Shown one piece after another: positions 52,813 to 64,000 of a stretch of DNA of 64,000 nucleotides. The position numbers and the translations under genes were made by a program. The DNA comes from Roseibium sp. MMSF_3412 (GTDB taxonomy: Bacteria; Pseudomonadota; Alphaproteobacteria; Rhizobiales; Stappiaceae). The DNA is taken from positions 54,459 through 118,458 of the forward strand of contig NZ_JASHJI010000020.1 in NCBI RefSeq assembly GCF_030733265.1, in the 5' to 3' direction. A model generated the notes under the pieces. That model was not told where the DNA came from. It made no database searches and saw nothing but the letters and a program-made list of their open reading frames with translations. Numbering within the stretch: the first letter of the stretch is position 1; each line of letters starts with the position of its first letter.

Positions 52813-53298
52813 CCCGGAATACCTTTACGAAAGACAAGGCCTGTCACCGGAAACCGGGCAACAGTGGTGTGCGGACGGTTGACGTGGACCCGCACGGCAC
52901 AGTGTTCGCGCATCCGCAAAAGAGACGCGAACCATCAGCACAACTGCCGCGATTCGCTCAATTCTTTCACATTAAAGAAAACTGACAGGTCAAATTTCCG
53001 GGCTGCAGTCTTTCAGGACGCCTGTGTCCACATCTAATCTTGAGGCAATCACGTTGTTCCGCGCCGGAACCTCACCACGACTTTGTGATGAATAAGACTT
53101 GTTCGGCAGACACTTATCTGCCGGCCAAAGCATCGTCATCGGGCGCGGACGGGCCGGATTGAAATCCCGGTCACAACCCGCGCCTGCAATTGGTTAACAA
53201 ACAATTGACACGTTGAAGCCCGGCCCCGGATAGTTCGTTCAGTTGCGCATCCGCGTCCGGGTGCCTTGGGTGTTTCAGAGTCTTCACGGAGTGGTCCC
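52813..53298. other. Intergenic region before the lipoprotein cassette
   Basis: The 486-bp gap has no supported gene. CAATTG occurs twice around GTTAAC near 53190-53210, giving a small dyad that might be a regulatory site. Composition falls towards the low-GC cassette only after about 53390. No terminator is seen for the GGDEF gene. Confidence 0.5.
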
Positions 53299-54666
53299 AT
53301 GACGACCAGCAGGAGTCTGCGCAAGCGCGGACACCGGTCTTTTTTGCGCTTTTTTGGGGCGATCGCCACATCGTTAGCGGTGTCTGGGTGTGGTGAAACA
53401 GCATTCGACTACAGAACCGGAGCGGGTATTGGAGCCGATCTGTACTCACCCGGCATGGAAAGGGCGACTCAGCAACTCCACCAGTATATTGGTTTCCTTT
53501 GCCAACAGGCGGAGTTTTCTTCTTTTAGCCCGGAAAATGCACGCGCCTGCTTACACAGAGTCGAGCAAAGCGGCAATTGGTCGATAATCGTTCACACAGG
53601 CTTTAATGACATTGACCGCCGCTGCGACGATTACCTGGCGTGGATGGAACAAGCACGTCTGAGACGCGACTTCGGCGTATCGCAACTCAATGCAATCAGC
53701 AATCTTACTAATGCGATCCTCTTGGCGACAACGCCAGCGTCCGCCAAGGCTATCGGAATTGTTGGTTTAGCTTTCGGCTACTCTCAAAAACTGTTCACCG
53801 ACATACACACGCTGATCAATCTCGGTATCGAAAACTCGACCATCAAGACAATTGTCAGTGAACGTCGTATGGCATTTCGGCAAAAATTCAGCGATACCAA
53901 ATTCACCTACAAGCCGAATGTCATCCATACGCTTCGCTCGTATCTGCGCATTTGCATGCCCTACACAATTACAATGGATGTGAACACTTACGCCCGCGCG
54001 ACAGCGACAGGCACAACAGAACTCGTCCGGAAGCTAGACGACCCAGCTCAGATCGCCGCATCTCTTGCAAGAACAACACCCTTGAAACCTGAGCAAGAGT
54101 TTGGAACCGGTCGACCCAAAGGCCTAGGCCCGGTATCTGGTAAGGACTTTGACAAGGTATTCAAGAACCCCGCGAACTACGAAAAACAAGACCTTAAACT
54201 GGTTCAAGAAGCGATGTGTGTTCAAGGATACAAGCCTGGGATCGTCGATGATCCGACAATTAACGCCATCAAGATTTTTGAGGATACGCCCTTTCGAAGC
54301 GATAACTTCCCAGATTTCCGCAAACCGCTAAGCAACGGAAAACTCGACGATTTCGAGGTAGAGTTTCTTACTTCTTGGGGGACATGTGATACGTCCAAAT
54401 ATAAGAATATCTTTGAGCGTGTTTGGTTTGAGCTGGTTACGGATGAAGAAAGAAAAAAACGCACCAAGGGTATGATTGGTCTCATGAACCGGTCCTTCGA
54501 TCCTGACCTCGACGTCGATTTGGATCTAAACAACGCTGATTTACGCAATGCAATAAAGACGATCCGCGCAAATTTCGGCCTCACGGATGAGACCAAGGGA
54601 TCTGCAGACCAGGTCACATGGTCACTTCTCAAAAGGCTCAGAAACCCTGCATCCGCAACACAGTAA
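53299..54666 (+). CDS. Lipoprotein with peptidoglycan-binding-like segment
   Basis: A 455-residue predicted lipoprotein: basic start, hydrophobic stretch and lipobox LAVSGC with cysteine 31. Residues about 35-260 are helix-rich with several cysteines and a hydrophobic segment (AIGIVGLAFGYSQKLF, near 152). Near 299-330 the pattern LVQEAMCVQGYKPGIVDDPT resembles a PG_binding_1 repeat, though the end is degenerate. Codon use is more AT-rich than in neighbours. The ATG at 53299 has GGAG upstream. The stop lies 12 bp before the hydrolase gene, so they are one operon. No family is recognised. Confidence 0.82.
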   Translation: MTTSRSLRKRGHRSFLRFFGAIATSLAVSGCGETAFDYRTGAGIGADLYSPGMERATQQLHQYIGFLCQQAEFSSFSPENARACLHRVEQSGNWSIIVHTGFNDIDRRCDDYLAWMEQARLRRDFGVSQLNAISNLTNAILLATTPASAKAIGIVGLAFGYSQKLFTDIHTLINLGIENSTIKTIVSERRMAFRQKFSDTKFTYKPNVIHTLRSYLRICMPYTITMDVNTYARATATGTTELVRKLDDPAQIAASLARTTPLKPEQEFGTGRPKGLGPVSGKDFDKVFKNPANYEKQDLKLVQEAMCVQGYKPGIVDDPTINAIKIFEDTPFRSDNFPDFRKPLSNGKLDDFEVEFLTSWGTCDTSKYKNIFERVWFELVTDEERKKRTKGMIGLMNRSFDPDLDVDLDLNNADLRNAIKTIRANFGLTDETKGSADQVTWSLLKRLRNPASATQ

Positions 54667-54678
54667 CGCGAGGGCAAG

Positions 54679-56646
54679 ATGGCACTGACATTCGTGATCA
54701 GCGATACTGACGCCGGTTTCATTGAACTCGTCGATGACAAAGATGCTCCCTCTGTTTCGAACGGCATGGCTCTCGCCGAAGGTGATCTTGTTGTTGCAGA
54801 GCCCGATGGCGAGAACAACGACCAGACTTGGATGTTTGTGCACCTCGAAGGCGACAAAAGCATCAACGGCTTCGTAGAGGTCAAGTTTCTTCACGAGCCA
54901 GCGCCCGGAAGTATCATCGACGTTCCGCTTTCGCTCATCCCGTTTGTACGCTCATGCGCCCGTGCGGAGTATGCGTCCATATCACCGGGTAGCGGCACGT
55001 CCATGCCAGTCGTTGCCGACTATTTGCTTGCTTGGGCCTATGTGGAAAGTCACTCTGATGACCAGCCTTTTTCTAACCTCAAGCCCGACATGTCTAGCTC
55101 CGATGCTCAAGGGCCATTTAGACTTTCGAGCACAGATTGGAAGGACTATCAGGCATCTGCCGAGCGTATGGGTGCCAAGGTTTCAGCTTTCGAACGACAC
55201 ATTCCAAACAGTCAAGTTGGCGGCGCTGCATACAAGTCGTTGCGGGACGCCGAAGCTTTCGCAGGCCTGATTAACCCGACCTCACCACCAGTGGACGGTC
55301 CTCACGTACCGAGCTACCTGAACGTATTTCACTGCCATCTGCTAGGTACAGCAGCTGCTCACAAGTTCCACGAGTTAAAGGAAAACGAGAATGGTTCCAC
55401 GAGCGTCTCAGACGCGCTCGAACCGCTAATGACCAAGCCGAAGCTGGATGCGCTGCTGAAAGATCGTAAGAGGTTTCTAACGAAGGATGATGTTCCCGTC
55501 ACGGTGAACATGTTTTTTGAGATCACGTCGCAGGCACTTTCCAAAGGCTTCAAGAAAGCGCTACCTCTCATCCGGGAACATGCAGATTTCCTACTGCCCG
55601 ACTTGAATACGTTCGGAGGAGACGCGCCCTGGCTCAAGGTCGCAAGAGAGGAGAAAAAGCTCTGGGACGGTGAAGGCCTGAATGAAGCCAACGGCAAGGG
55701 CCTGAACAAAGTAATCGAGTATTTTAAATCGGTGAATCTTGAAACATCCGAGAACAAACCTTGGTGTGGGGCGTTTGTTGGACATTGCCTACTGAATTCT
55801 GACCCGTCATTTAAAGCAACGATCGTGAAAGAAGGCGCGCGGGCGGCAAACTGGATGAATTGGGGCAACATTAATCTGCGCCAGTTTGATCTCCGGGACA
55901 TCCCTCTCGGCGCGATTGTCGTAACTATCCCGTTGGCAAAAGGCGCCTCTGGTCACGTCGGATTTTTCGCTGGAAAGGTGGACGGCACAGAGAAGGTGGT
56001 CGTGCTCGGCGGAAACCAAAGTGACAAAATTACCGAACAACATGTACACAAAAACAAGATACGACATATTCGTTGGCATCAGGAACTCTCAACAAAAGGC
56101 AACACATCAATCGGATCAAAGACAGATCCCAAATTTTCAAATTTGCTTGCGTTGATTGCCCGGAAGGAAAGCGGCGGCAACTACAATGCGTTCTTTGGTA
56201 ATTCCAAGAATTTGAACAAACCAGAATTCACAAAGATGAGTCTCGCCGCAGTCCGAGAGTGGCAGGATGAATTTGTTCGCGAGGGCAGCAAGTCCTCTGC
56301 TGCAGGAAAATACCAAATCATAAGAGATACGCTTGACGGATTGATAACCAGTCTCAATCTGACGAAATCTGAGCTTTACGATGAAAACTTGCAAGACGCG
56401 ATGGCTATGCAACTAATTTCAGAGAAAGGTCTCGATGCGTTTCTCGATGGAACGATCTCGATAACCAACTTTGGTTCGCGCCTTGCGCAAGTTTGGGCGG
56501 CTCTTCCCGTTCTGAAAAAACTAACCAACAACAAAAACCGAACAGTACTTAGGGGACAAAGCTACTACGCCGGAGATGGGCTGAACAAAGCCCATGTTAT
56601 GCCAGAAGAAGTCGAGAGCGTTCTGGCAGAACTTTTAGAAGCATAG
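54679..56646 (+). CDS. Triple-domain peptidoglycan hydrolase without signal peptide
   Basis: A 655-residue protein. Residues 1-75 look like a small beta barrel/SH3-like domain. Residues about 112-235 resemble a lysozyme/SLT fold (LLAWAYVESHS with glutamate 123, then AQGPFRLSSTDW). Residues about 316-460 are an NlpC/P60- or CHAP-like amidase of the TIGR02594 type (PWCGAFVGHC, cysteine 363; GHVGFFAG, histidine 426). Residues about 485-620 match lambda endolysin-type GH104 (ARKESGG with glutamate 497, SSAAGKYQII, QDAMAMQLI, VWAALP). There is no signal peptide. GAGGG precedes the ATG. Low GC suggests transfer. It may be an effector or a phage-derived lysin. Confidence 0.85.
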   Translation: MALTFVISDTDAGFIELVDDKDAPSVSNGMALAEGDLVVAEPDGENNDQTWMFVHLEGDKSINGFVEVKFLHEPAPGSIIDVPLSLIPFVRSCARAEYASISPGSGTSMPVVADYLLAWAYVESHSDDQPFSNLKPDMSSSDAQGPFRLSSTDWKDYQASAERMGAKVSAFERHIPNSQVGGAAYKSLRDAEAFAGLINPTSPPVDGPHVPSYLNVFHCHLLGTAAAHKFHELKENENGSTSVSDALEPLMTKPKLDALLKDRKRFLTKDDVPVTVNMFFEITSQALSKGFKKALPLIREHADFLLPDLNTFGGDAPWLKVAREEKKLWDGEGLNEANGKGLNKVIEYFKSVNLETSENKPWCGAFVGHCLLNSDPSFKATIVKEGARAANWMNWGNINLRQFDLRDIPLGAIVVTIPLAKGASGHVGFFAGKVDGTEKVVVLGGNQSDKITEQHVHKNKIRHIRWHQELSTKGNTSIGSKTDPKFSNLLALIARKESGGNYNAFFGNSKNLNKPEFTKMSLAAVREWQDEFVREGSKSSAAGKYQIIRDTLDGLITSLNLTKSELYDENLQDAMAMQLISEKGLDAFLDGTISITNFGSRLAQVWAALPVLKKLTNNKNRTVLRGQSYYAGDGLNKAHVMPEEVESVLAELLEA

Positions 56647-56658
56647 CCAGACATCTCT

Positions 56659-56682
56659 CTCCTGACACCCTTGTGTCAGGAG
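56659..56682. terminator. Strong hairpin after the hydrolase cassette
   Basis: A perfect 10-bp stem (CTCCTGACAC 56659-56668, GTGTCAGGAG 56673-56682) with a CCTT loop lies 13 bp after the hydrolase stop. There is no T tract, so it may stabilise the mRNA 3' end or stop transcription with Rho. Confidence 0.5.
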
Positions 56683-56764
56683 ACTGACAGGAAGTTCGGA
56701 AAACCTGCGTGAAGCCGGGGTCGCCCCCTTTCCACGCGTGCGGAACCGGACCATATTGCCTTCC

Positions 56765-59788
<3,024 letters not shown>

Positions 59789-59818
59789 TCATTGCACTTG
59801 CTCTGGGAACGGCATTGG

Positions 59819-59839
59819 ATCCCCGATCAAGTCGGGGAT
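59819..59839. repeat. Short REP-like palindrome
   Basis: ATCCCCGA (59819-59826) and TCGGGGAT (59832-59839) form an 8-bp hairpin 30 bp after the uvrB stop. It could assist termination, though no T tract follows. Confidence 0.6.
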
Positions 59840-59876
59840 GACGGCTGAGATAATCTGCACGCCGGCTACCCCCACG

Positions 59877-60056
59877 CGTCATTCCGGACAAGCGCAGCGG
59901 CGCTGCGTGAGGATCCGGAATCCAGACATCAGCGCGAGCGCAACGAGCTCCGAATCCATTGCAAACTATCGTTTGATGAAAGACGTGCCTTTGGCGCGGA
60001 AGATGTCTGGATTCCGGATCGGCGTTCGGCATCGCCTTACTTGTCCGGAATGACGG
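59877..60056. repeat. Paired REP-like elements in inverted orientation
   Basis: Two repeat units of about 50 bp face each other (59877-59930 and 60003-60056), each bounded by GTCATTCCGGAC and GGATTCCGGAT-type ends and able to form its own hairpin. The about 70 bp between them is not repeated. The same family returns at the right end of the window. Confidence 0.8.
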
Positions 60057-60089
60057 CCGAGGGGAGTCCCCGCCCCCACCAAACACGCT

Positions 60090-60110
60090 GTCCCGGACCT
60101 GATCCGGGAC
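60090..60110. repeat. Short REP-like palindrome
   Basis: GTCCCGGA (60090-60097) and TCCGGGAC (60103-60110) form an 8-bp hairpin, upstream of the end of the convergent cyclase gene. It belongs to the repeat-rich stretch 59.8-60.17 kb. Confidence 0.6.
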
Positions 60111-60174
60111 CCCGGCAGTCAATGCAAACAGGCCCCGGCTCGGGGCCGGGGCGGCGCGGATTGTGTGGCAGCCT

Positions 60175-61572
60175 TCACCCCAGCGCATACACATCCACCC
60201 TGTCCGCGAGCCCTTTCAGCTCCTGCCTGTCGAAGCGTTCCAACCCCTCGCCCGCGTGTCCCATCATTGCCGTGTCCATCAGCACGGCCTTGCCGAGCAT
60301 CTTGCCGTGGGCTTCGAGACGGGCGGCGCGGTTGACGGTGTCGCCATAGACCGTGAAGGCCTGACGGCTGGAGGAGCCGATGCTGCCCGAGGCGACCATC
60401 CCGGCGGCAAGGCCGATACGGATGGAAAAGCCGGCGGCCTCCGCTTCGTCGAGGAGTCCTCGGCTTGCAGCAATCGCGTCGCGTTCCGGTGCATCGCTGT
60501 CGATCGGTGTACCGAAGGAAGCCATCAGGCCGTCGCCGGTGAACTGGATGACGACACCGTCATGGCGGGAAATCACCTCCGCGCATCCGGCCAGAAACCC
60601 GTTCAGGCGATCGATCACCTCGCCCGGCGCACGGCCGGCGGAATAGGCGGTGAAGCCGGCAATGTCCATCACCAGGATCGCGGCATGACGTTCCTGCGGG
60701 GCGAGCGCCGCCGGGTCGTCGATCAGCCGGCGGGCAACCGCTTCCGGAACGTAGCGCCCGAGCGTTGCCGCGACCTGTTCCCGCTCCGCCTGCGCCCTCA
60801 CCTGCGCCCGGAACACGCGCCGGGCCCGGACAACCGCAAGCGCCAGGATACCGGTCGCGATGAACAGGAACCCGGTTTCCTCAACCCTGTTGCCGTTGCC
60901 GATGAAGTCCGGCGACAGGAACACACCGACATAGGCGTCGTACCCGGCGCCGGGCGTGAGATCACCCCAGGAGAGCGTGCGTTCCATTCCGGAAACGACG
61001 ATCAGGAAGGCCGTCCACCACCCGGCGACCACAGCTGCGCCTGTCCAAAGCACGAGACGCGGTGACAGCGACAGGGTTGCCATGGCAACCAGCGGAAACA
61101 GGTAGTAGATGCCGTAAGCCCGGAAGGCGAGGATCTGGGGCACGTCGCCGCTCCGGCTGATCGGGAAGAATGCAAACGTCATGCAGATCCCGATCGCGTC
61201 GACGAGATAGATGGCATATTTCATCCACCAGCGGTCGAAGCGCGTGCCGATAAGGCTCGCGTGACCGATTCCGATCGCGGTGAAAGCGCCGAGCCCGACA
61301 AAGATCCAGGGGTTCGGGTAAAACCCGGTGAAAGCCCAGGTCCCGCCAACCCAAAGGAAGGCCGCGCCGACGGCAATCGTCCGGCAGATGATCGCGAGGC
61401 GCAGCCCCCGCCGTTCCGCCTGTTCCAGGCGGTCTTCACCCGGCGCAGGAGCTTTGGTTGTCTGTTGCGTTTCAGAAGCGGTCAACGGCAAGCGGTCCTT
61501 TGGCGGCAAACGGTCCGAAAGAGACATATAGGACGGACACGCACAGCCGTCGTCCCATTCGGCCGGCTTCAT
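60175..61572 (-). CDS. Class III adenylate/guanylate cyclase with membrane domain
   Basis: A 465-residue enzyme. A hydrophilic start is followed by about six membrane helices (residues 60-270), then a cyclase domain: AILVMDIAGFTAYSAG and QFTGDGLMASFG hold the two metal aspartates, and IGSSSRQAFTVYGDTVNRAARLE carries the nucleobase and transition-state residues. The aspartate in VYGDTVN favours ATP over GTP. ATG 61572 is the likely start; ATG 61527 is an alternative. It is divergent from the DUF1176 gene. Confidence 0.9.
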   Translation of the reverse strand: MKPAEWDDGCACPSYMSLSDRLPPKDRLPLTASETQQTTKAPAPGEDRLEQAERRGLRLAIICRTIAVGAAFLWVGGTWAFTGFYPNPWIFVGLGAFTAIGIGHASLIGTRFDRWWMKYAIYLVDAIGICMTFAFFPISRSGDVPQILAFRAYGIYYLFPLVAMATLSLSPRLVLWTGAAVVAGWWTAFLIVVSGMERTLSWGDLTPGAGYDAYVGVFLSPDFIGNGNRVEETGFLFIATGILALAVVRARRVFRAQVRAQAEREQVAATLGRYVPEAVARRLIDDPAALAPQERHAAILVMDIAGFTAYSAGRAPGEVIDRLNGFLAGCAEVISRHDGVVIQFTGDGLMASFGTPIDSDAPERDAIAASRGLLDEAEAAGFSIRIGLAAGMVASGSIGSSSRQAFTVYGDTVNRAARLEAHGKMLGKAVLMDTAMMGHAGEGLERFDRQELKGLADRVDVYALG

Positions 61573-61662
61573 CGGATTTCCCGCGGGTATAAGGAATTCC
61601 GACACCATTCCATGATACCCATGGAAGCGCCTGAAACGACACGCTTCGGCCCGGGGGAATTC

Positions 61663-62832
61663 GTGACGAGACTATTTATTGCTGCCTTTGCCGTTGTGGC
61701 CTTCACCGGCCCGGCCGGGGCGGAACTGGCCCGCACCACATTCGGCGACTGGACAGTCCGCTGCAACGACAAGAATTACTGCATCGCCGAGACAAAGGGC
61801 GAAAGCTCCAACGACGAGGCCTTCCGTCTGAAGGTGGAACGCGGTGCCAAACCCGGCAGCGATGTCTTCGTTACCCTGCGGCCTGCGACCGAGCTGGATG
61901 TCGGCATGCGCGCGCGCATCGAGATCGAGAGCCTCGACGAAGACAATTACGGCTATTTCGGCACGGTTTCGAAGATCTACACCGGCAACGAGATGACCTT
62001 CGGCGGCGATCCTCACCGGGATCTCGTTGAAAAACTGCGCCTGGGCGAGGACGCTCAAATCCAGATCGACTTTGGCGGATCAACCGGCACGCTCACCTAC
62101 TGGGTCAAGCTGGCCGGCCTGACCCATGCCTTGCTGGCCATGGACGAGGAACAGGGCCGAATCGGCCGTCTGGATGCGGTTGTTGCCTGGGGTGGCCTGC
62201 CGGCGGACGGCTCCGTTGCCATCGCACAAGCTGCTCCGAAAGCTGCCGCCGCACCGAAGCAGACCGAAGCGGCGGCCCCTCCGGCACCCGCGAACGATCT
62301 TCCCCCTCCGGTCATGCCCTCACAGGACCTGTCGACCGGCGCCCGCGGCCTGGTTTATACGGTCAACGAACTGCCCGACACTGTCCAGATGATGGGCACG
62401 CGCACGCTGGACTGCCAATTGGACGAAACCCTGCCCGCCTATGGCGCGCAATTCTATGCCGAGGGCGACGTGGAAACCTGGGTCGTGCCCTGTTCCATGG
62501 CCGATGCCAACGTGCCCTATTTCATGGCGGTTCACATTCCCTTCAATCCGTCCCTCGACGAATGGAAGGAATTCGAGACCCCGCCGGATTTCAACCAGCC
62601 CAATCACGCGCTGGTCAACAATCTCTTTTTCGATCCGGACACGGGTGGCGTCACCGGCACCACCTACTATTCGCCAAACTATGATTGCGGCGCATTTGAA
62701 CGGCACGAAATGATGGCCGAAAGTGGGGACTACGAGCTTGTCGAATATCTGGAAAAGCCCACCTGCGACGGCGTGACCGGTCCGGCGGAGGGCTGGCCGC
62801 TGAGCTGGACCATCGACGAGATGGGCAATTGA
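61663..62832 (+). CDS. DUF1176-family exported protein
   Basis: A 389-residue protein with a signal peptide (TRLFIAAFAVVAFTGPAGAE). The mature start FGDWTVRCNDKNYCIAE and the C-terminal cysteine-containing segments (LDCQLDETLP, YDCGAFERHEM, KPTCDGVTG) match DUF1176, a periplasmic family of unknown function. A proline/alanine-rich linker (residues about 185-215) separates two halves. GTG 61663 after GGGGGA is preferred because it starts the signal peptide; ATG 61612 and 61621 are alternatives. The agmatine-deiminase-type gene follows after 36 bp. Confidence 0.82.
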   Translation: MTRLFIAAFAVVAFTGPAGAELARTTFGDWTVRCNDKNYCIAETKGESSNDEAFRLKVERGAKPGSDVFVTLRPATELDVGMRARIEIESLDEDNYGYFGTVSKIYTGNEMTFGGDPHRDLVEKLRLGEDAQIQIDFGGSTGTLTYWVKLAGLTHALLAMDEEQGRIGRLDAVVAWGGLPADGSVAIAQAAPKAAAAPKQTEAAAPPAPANDLPPPVMPSQDLSTGARGLVYTVNELPDTVQMMGTRTLDCQLDETLPAYGAQFYAEGDVETWVVPCSMADANVPYFMAVHIPFNPSLDEWKEFETPPDFNQPNHALVNNLFFDPDTGGVTGTTYYSPNYDCGAFERHEMMAESGDYELVEYLEKPTCDGVTGPAEGWPLSWTIDEMGN

Positions 62833-62868
62833 CCGGACCACAGAACAGGAAACGGGAACCGAATACCG

Positions 62869-63855
62869 ATGAGCAGATGGCCTCTATTGGGAGTTGCGCT
62901 CGCAGGCCTGCTGGTTGCCTCCGTGAGTAAGGCGGAGACACGCCGTGTCCCGGCGGAATGGGAACCGCAGGCGGCTGTCTGGATGCAGTGGCCCGGCAGG
63001 TATGAGAAGGACATGCGGCCCGCCTTTGCCGACATCATCCAGGCGGTGCAAAAGCACGAAAACGTTCACCTGCTCGCCAATTCCGAAGGGGCACGGAAGG
63101 CGGCCGCCGAATTCCTGATGAACCGCGGCGTCAGCGTTGCGAACGTGACCTGGCACATCATCCCGATCGACAATGCCTGGATGCGCGACAACGGGCCCAT
63201 ATACGTCACGGACGGCGAAACGCTCTCGATCCAGAACTGGGCTTTCACCGGGTGGGACGGCACCACGGGGGCCACCTACCGCAAGGACGACCGGGTTCCG
63301 GTCCATCTCGGTGCCCTGCTCGACATGGAAGTCGACGACCGGACGGACTACGTGCTGGAAAAGGGCAATCTCGAAGTCAACGGTGCGGGCATCGCCCTTC
63401 TAAACTGGGATTGCCAGGATCAGCGCAATCCGGGCCTTACGAAAGAAGAACACGAACAGATCCTGAAAGCGGCCCTCGGCCTGACGGAGATCATCTGGTC
63501 CTACGGACACCATCCCGACGACATCACCACGGGTCATATCGATGGCTCTGCGCGCTTCATCAACCCGACCACCGTCGCCCTTGCCGACACCGGCGAGGAA
63601 ACCGAAACCCGGCTTGCAGAAGACCTCCGGACCCTCGGCTTCAACGTCGAATGGTACCCCGGCGACGTCAACTGGCTTGTCGGCGACGGCTATGTTGTTG
63701 CCATGAGCGAGCTTGACGAAACGCTCGACGCATCCCTGAGACAGGACCTTCGGCGCTATTTCCCCGGTCGCGAGGTCTATCTGGTCGACGCCTGGTCCAT
63801 CGCCGACGGCGGCGGCGGCATTCACTGCGTAACCAACGATCAGCCGGAACTTTGA
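62869..63855 (+). CDS. Exported agmatine deiminase/peptidylarginine deiminase-type enzyme
   Basis: A 328-residue enzyme of the guanidino-group-modifying PAD_porph family. Catalytic residues are visible: WMRDNGPIYV (about 104, aspartate), TTGHIDGSARF (about 223, histidine and aspartate) and GGGGIHCVTNDQP (near 316, nucleophile cysteine). An N-terminal signal peptide (PLLGVALAGLLVASVSKAE) is unusual, since AguA is normally cytoplasmic. It converts agmatine to N-carbamoylputrescine, or deiminates arginine in peptides; which cannot be told. GGGAA precedes the ATG. Confidence 0.9.
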   Translation: MSRWPLLGVALAGLLVASVSKAETRRVPAEWEPQAAVWMQWPGRYEKDMRPAFADIIQAVQKHENVHLLANSEGARKAAAEFLMNRGVSVANVTWHIIPIDNAWMRDNGPIYVTDGETLSIQNWAFTGWDGTTGATYRKDDRVPVHLGALLDMEVDDRTDYVLEKGNLEVNGAGIALLNWDCQDQRNPGLTKEEHEQILKAALGLTEIIWSYGHHPDDITTGHIDGSARFINPTTVALADTGEETETRLAEDLRTLGFNVEWYPGDVNWLVGDGYVVAMSELDETLDASLRQDLRRYFPGREVYLVDAWSIADGGGGIHCVTNDQPEL

Positions 63856-63888
63856 AAAGGGACTGCCTGCGGCAGGAATACATCTGAA

Positions 63889-64000
63889 TTCCAGATCAGC
63901 GTGCAGCACGGCTGCACTTGTCCGGAATGACGTTGTTTGCTTCTTTTATCCGTCATTCCGGACGGTCTGCAGCAGAGCTGCATGGCCAGATCCGGAATCC
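63889..64000. repeat. Pair of REP-like elements at the right end of the window
   Basis: Two units face each other: one with the hairpin GTGCAGC/GCTGCAC (63901-63907, 63911-63917) ending GTCCGGAATGAC, and one starting GTCATTCCGGAC at about 63952 and ending GATCCGGAATCC at the window edge. They match the family at 59.9-60.05 kb. The right unit may be cut by the window end. Confidence 0.78.

Overview
The window is a 64 kb piece of a GC-rich alphaproteobacterial chromosome. Gene content (carAB split by other genes, an ELM1-type protein, UvrB with long terminal extensions, DUF992, DUF1176 and DUF3775 proteins, an ScfR/RamB-type regulator, many paired L,D-transpeptidases and small LuxR-type regulators) points to the Hyphomicrobiales, and the style (choline sulfatase, RTX protein, polyamine-type ABC transporter) suggests a marine member such as the Roseibium/Labrenzia/Stappia group. 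The genus is an inference, not read directly. No rRNA, tRNA or CRISPR array was seen.

Layout. 1-11.1 kb is a housekeeping block: 3' part of carA, a MerR regulator, an AT-rich gap, a small XRE regulator, carB, greA, an Lrp-type regulator with a TTG start, an ELM1-family protein, trxB and a LysR regulator. At 11.37-11.50 kb there is a convincing small RNA with a CCTCCTCCC anti-Shine-Dalgarno loop. 11.5-18.1 kb holds msrP without msrQ, a serine hydrolase, an EF-G-like GTPase and small exported or membrane proteins. 18.4-22.6 kb is a tight four-gene operon (GT2 glycosyltransferase, membrane GT-C-like protein, methyltransferase-like protein, flippase-like membrane protein) that looks like a glycolipid or glycan pathway. 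22.6-31.7 kb holds an aminotransferase, a PAS protein, small membrane proteins, two stand-alone LuxR-type regulators, an ScfR-type regulator, a 263-bp MITE-like element, a thioredoxin-fold protein and two L,D-transpeptidases.

31.7-37.6 kb is a GntR-controlled operon: four ABC transporter genes of the polyamine type ending in an Asp/Glu/hydantoin racemase. 37.7-41.0 kb is one large secreted RTX protein that appears to carry two beta-propellers. 41.4-49.1 kb holds a TPR protein, DUF3775, an acyltransferase, a choline-kinase-like protein, a SelT-like redox protein, a MerR/carboxymuconolactone-decarboxylase pair and choline sulfatase betC.

49.1-56.7 kb is the most unusual part. A low-GC HNH nuclease gene sits between betC and a second, diverged 45-bp copy of the betC 3' end; next to it is a Tat-exported protein with class II aminoacyl-tRNA-synthetase-like motifs; then, after a diguanylate cyclase, comes a low-GC two-gene cassette of a lipoprotein and a 655-residue protein with three apparent peptidoglycan-cleaving domains and no signal peptide. 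56.8-64 kb returns to core genes: uvrB, a class III nucleotide cyclase, a DUF1176 protein and an exported agmatine-deiminase-type enzyme, separated by paired REP-like palindromes.

Best candidates for something undescribed: the lipoprotein plus triple peptidoglycan hydrolase cassette, the HNH insertion that duplicates the betC end, and the Tat-exported synthetase-like protein.
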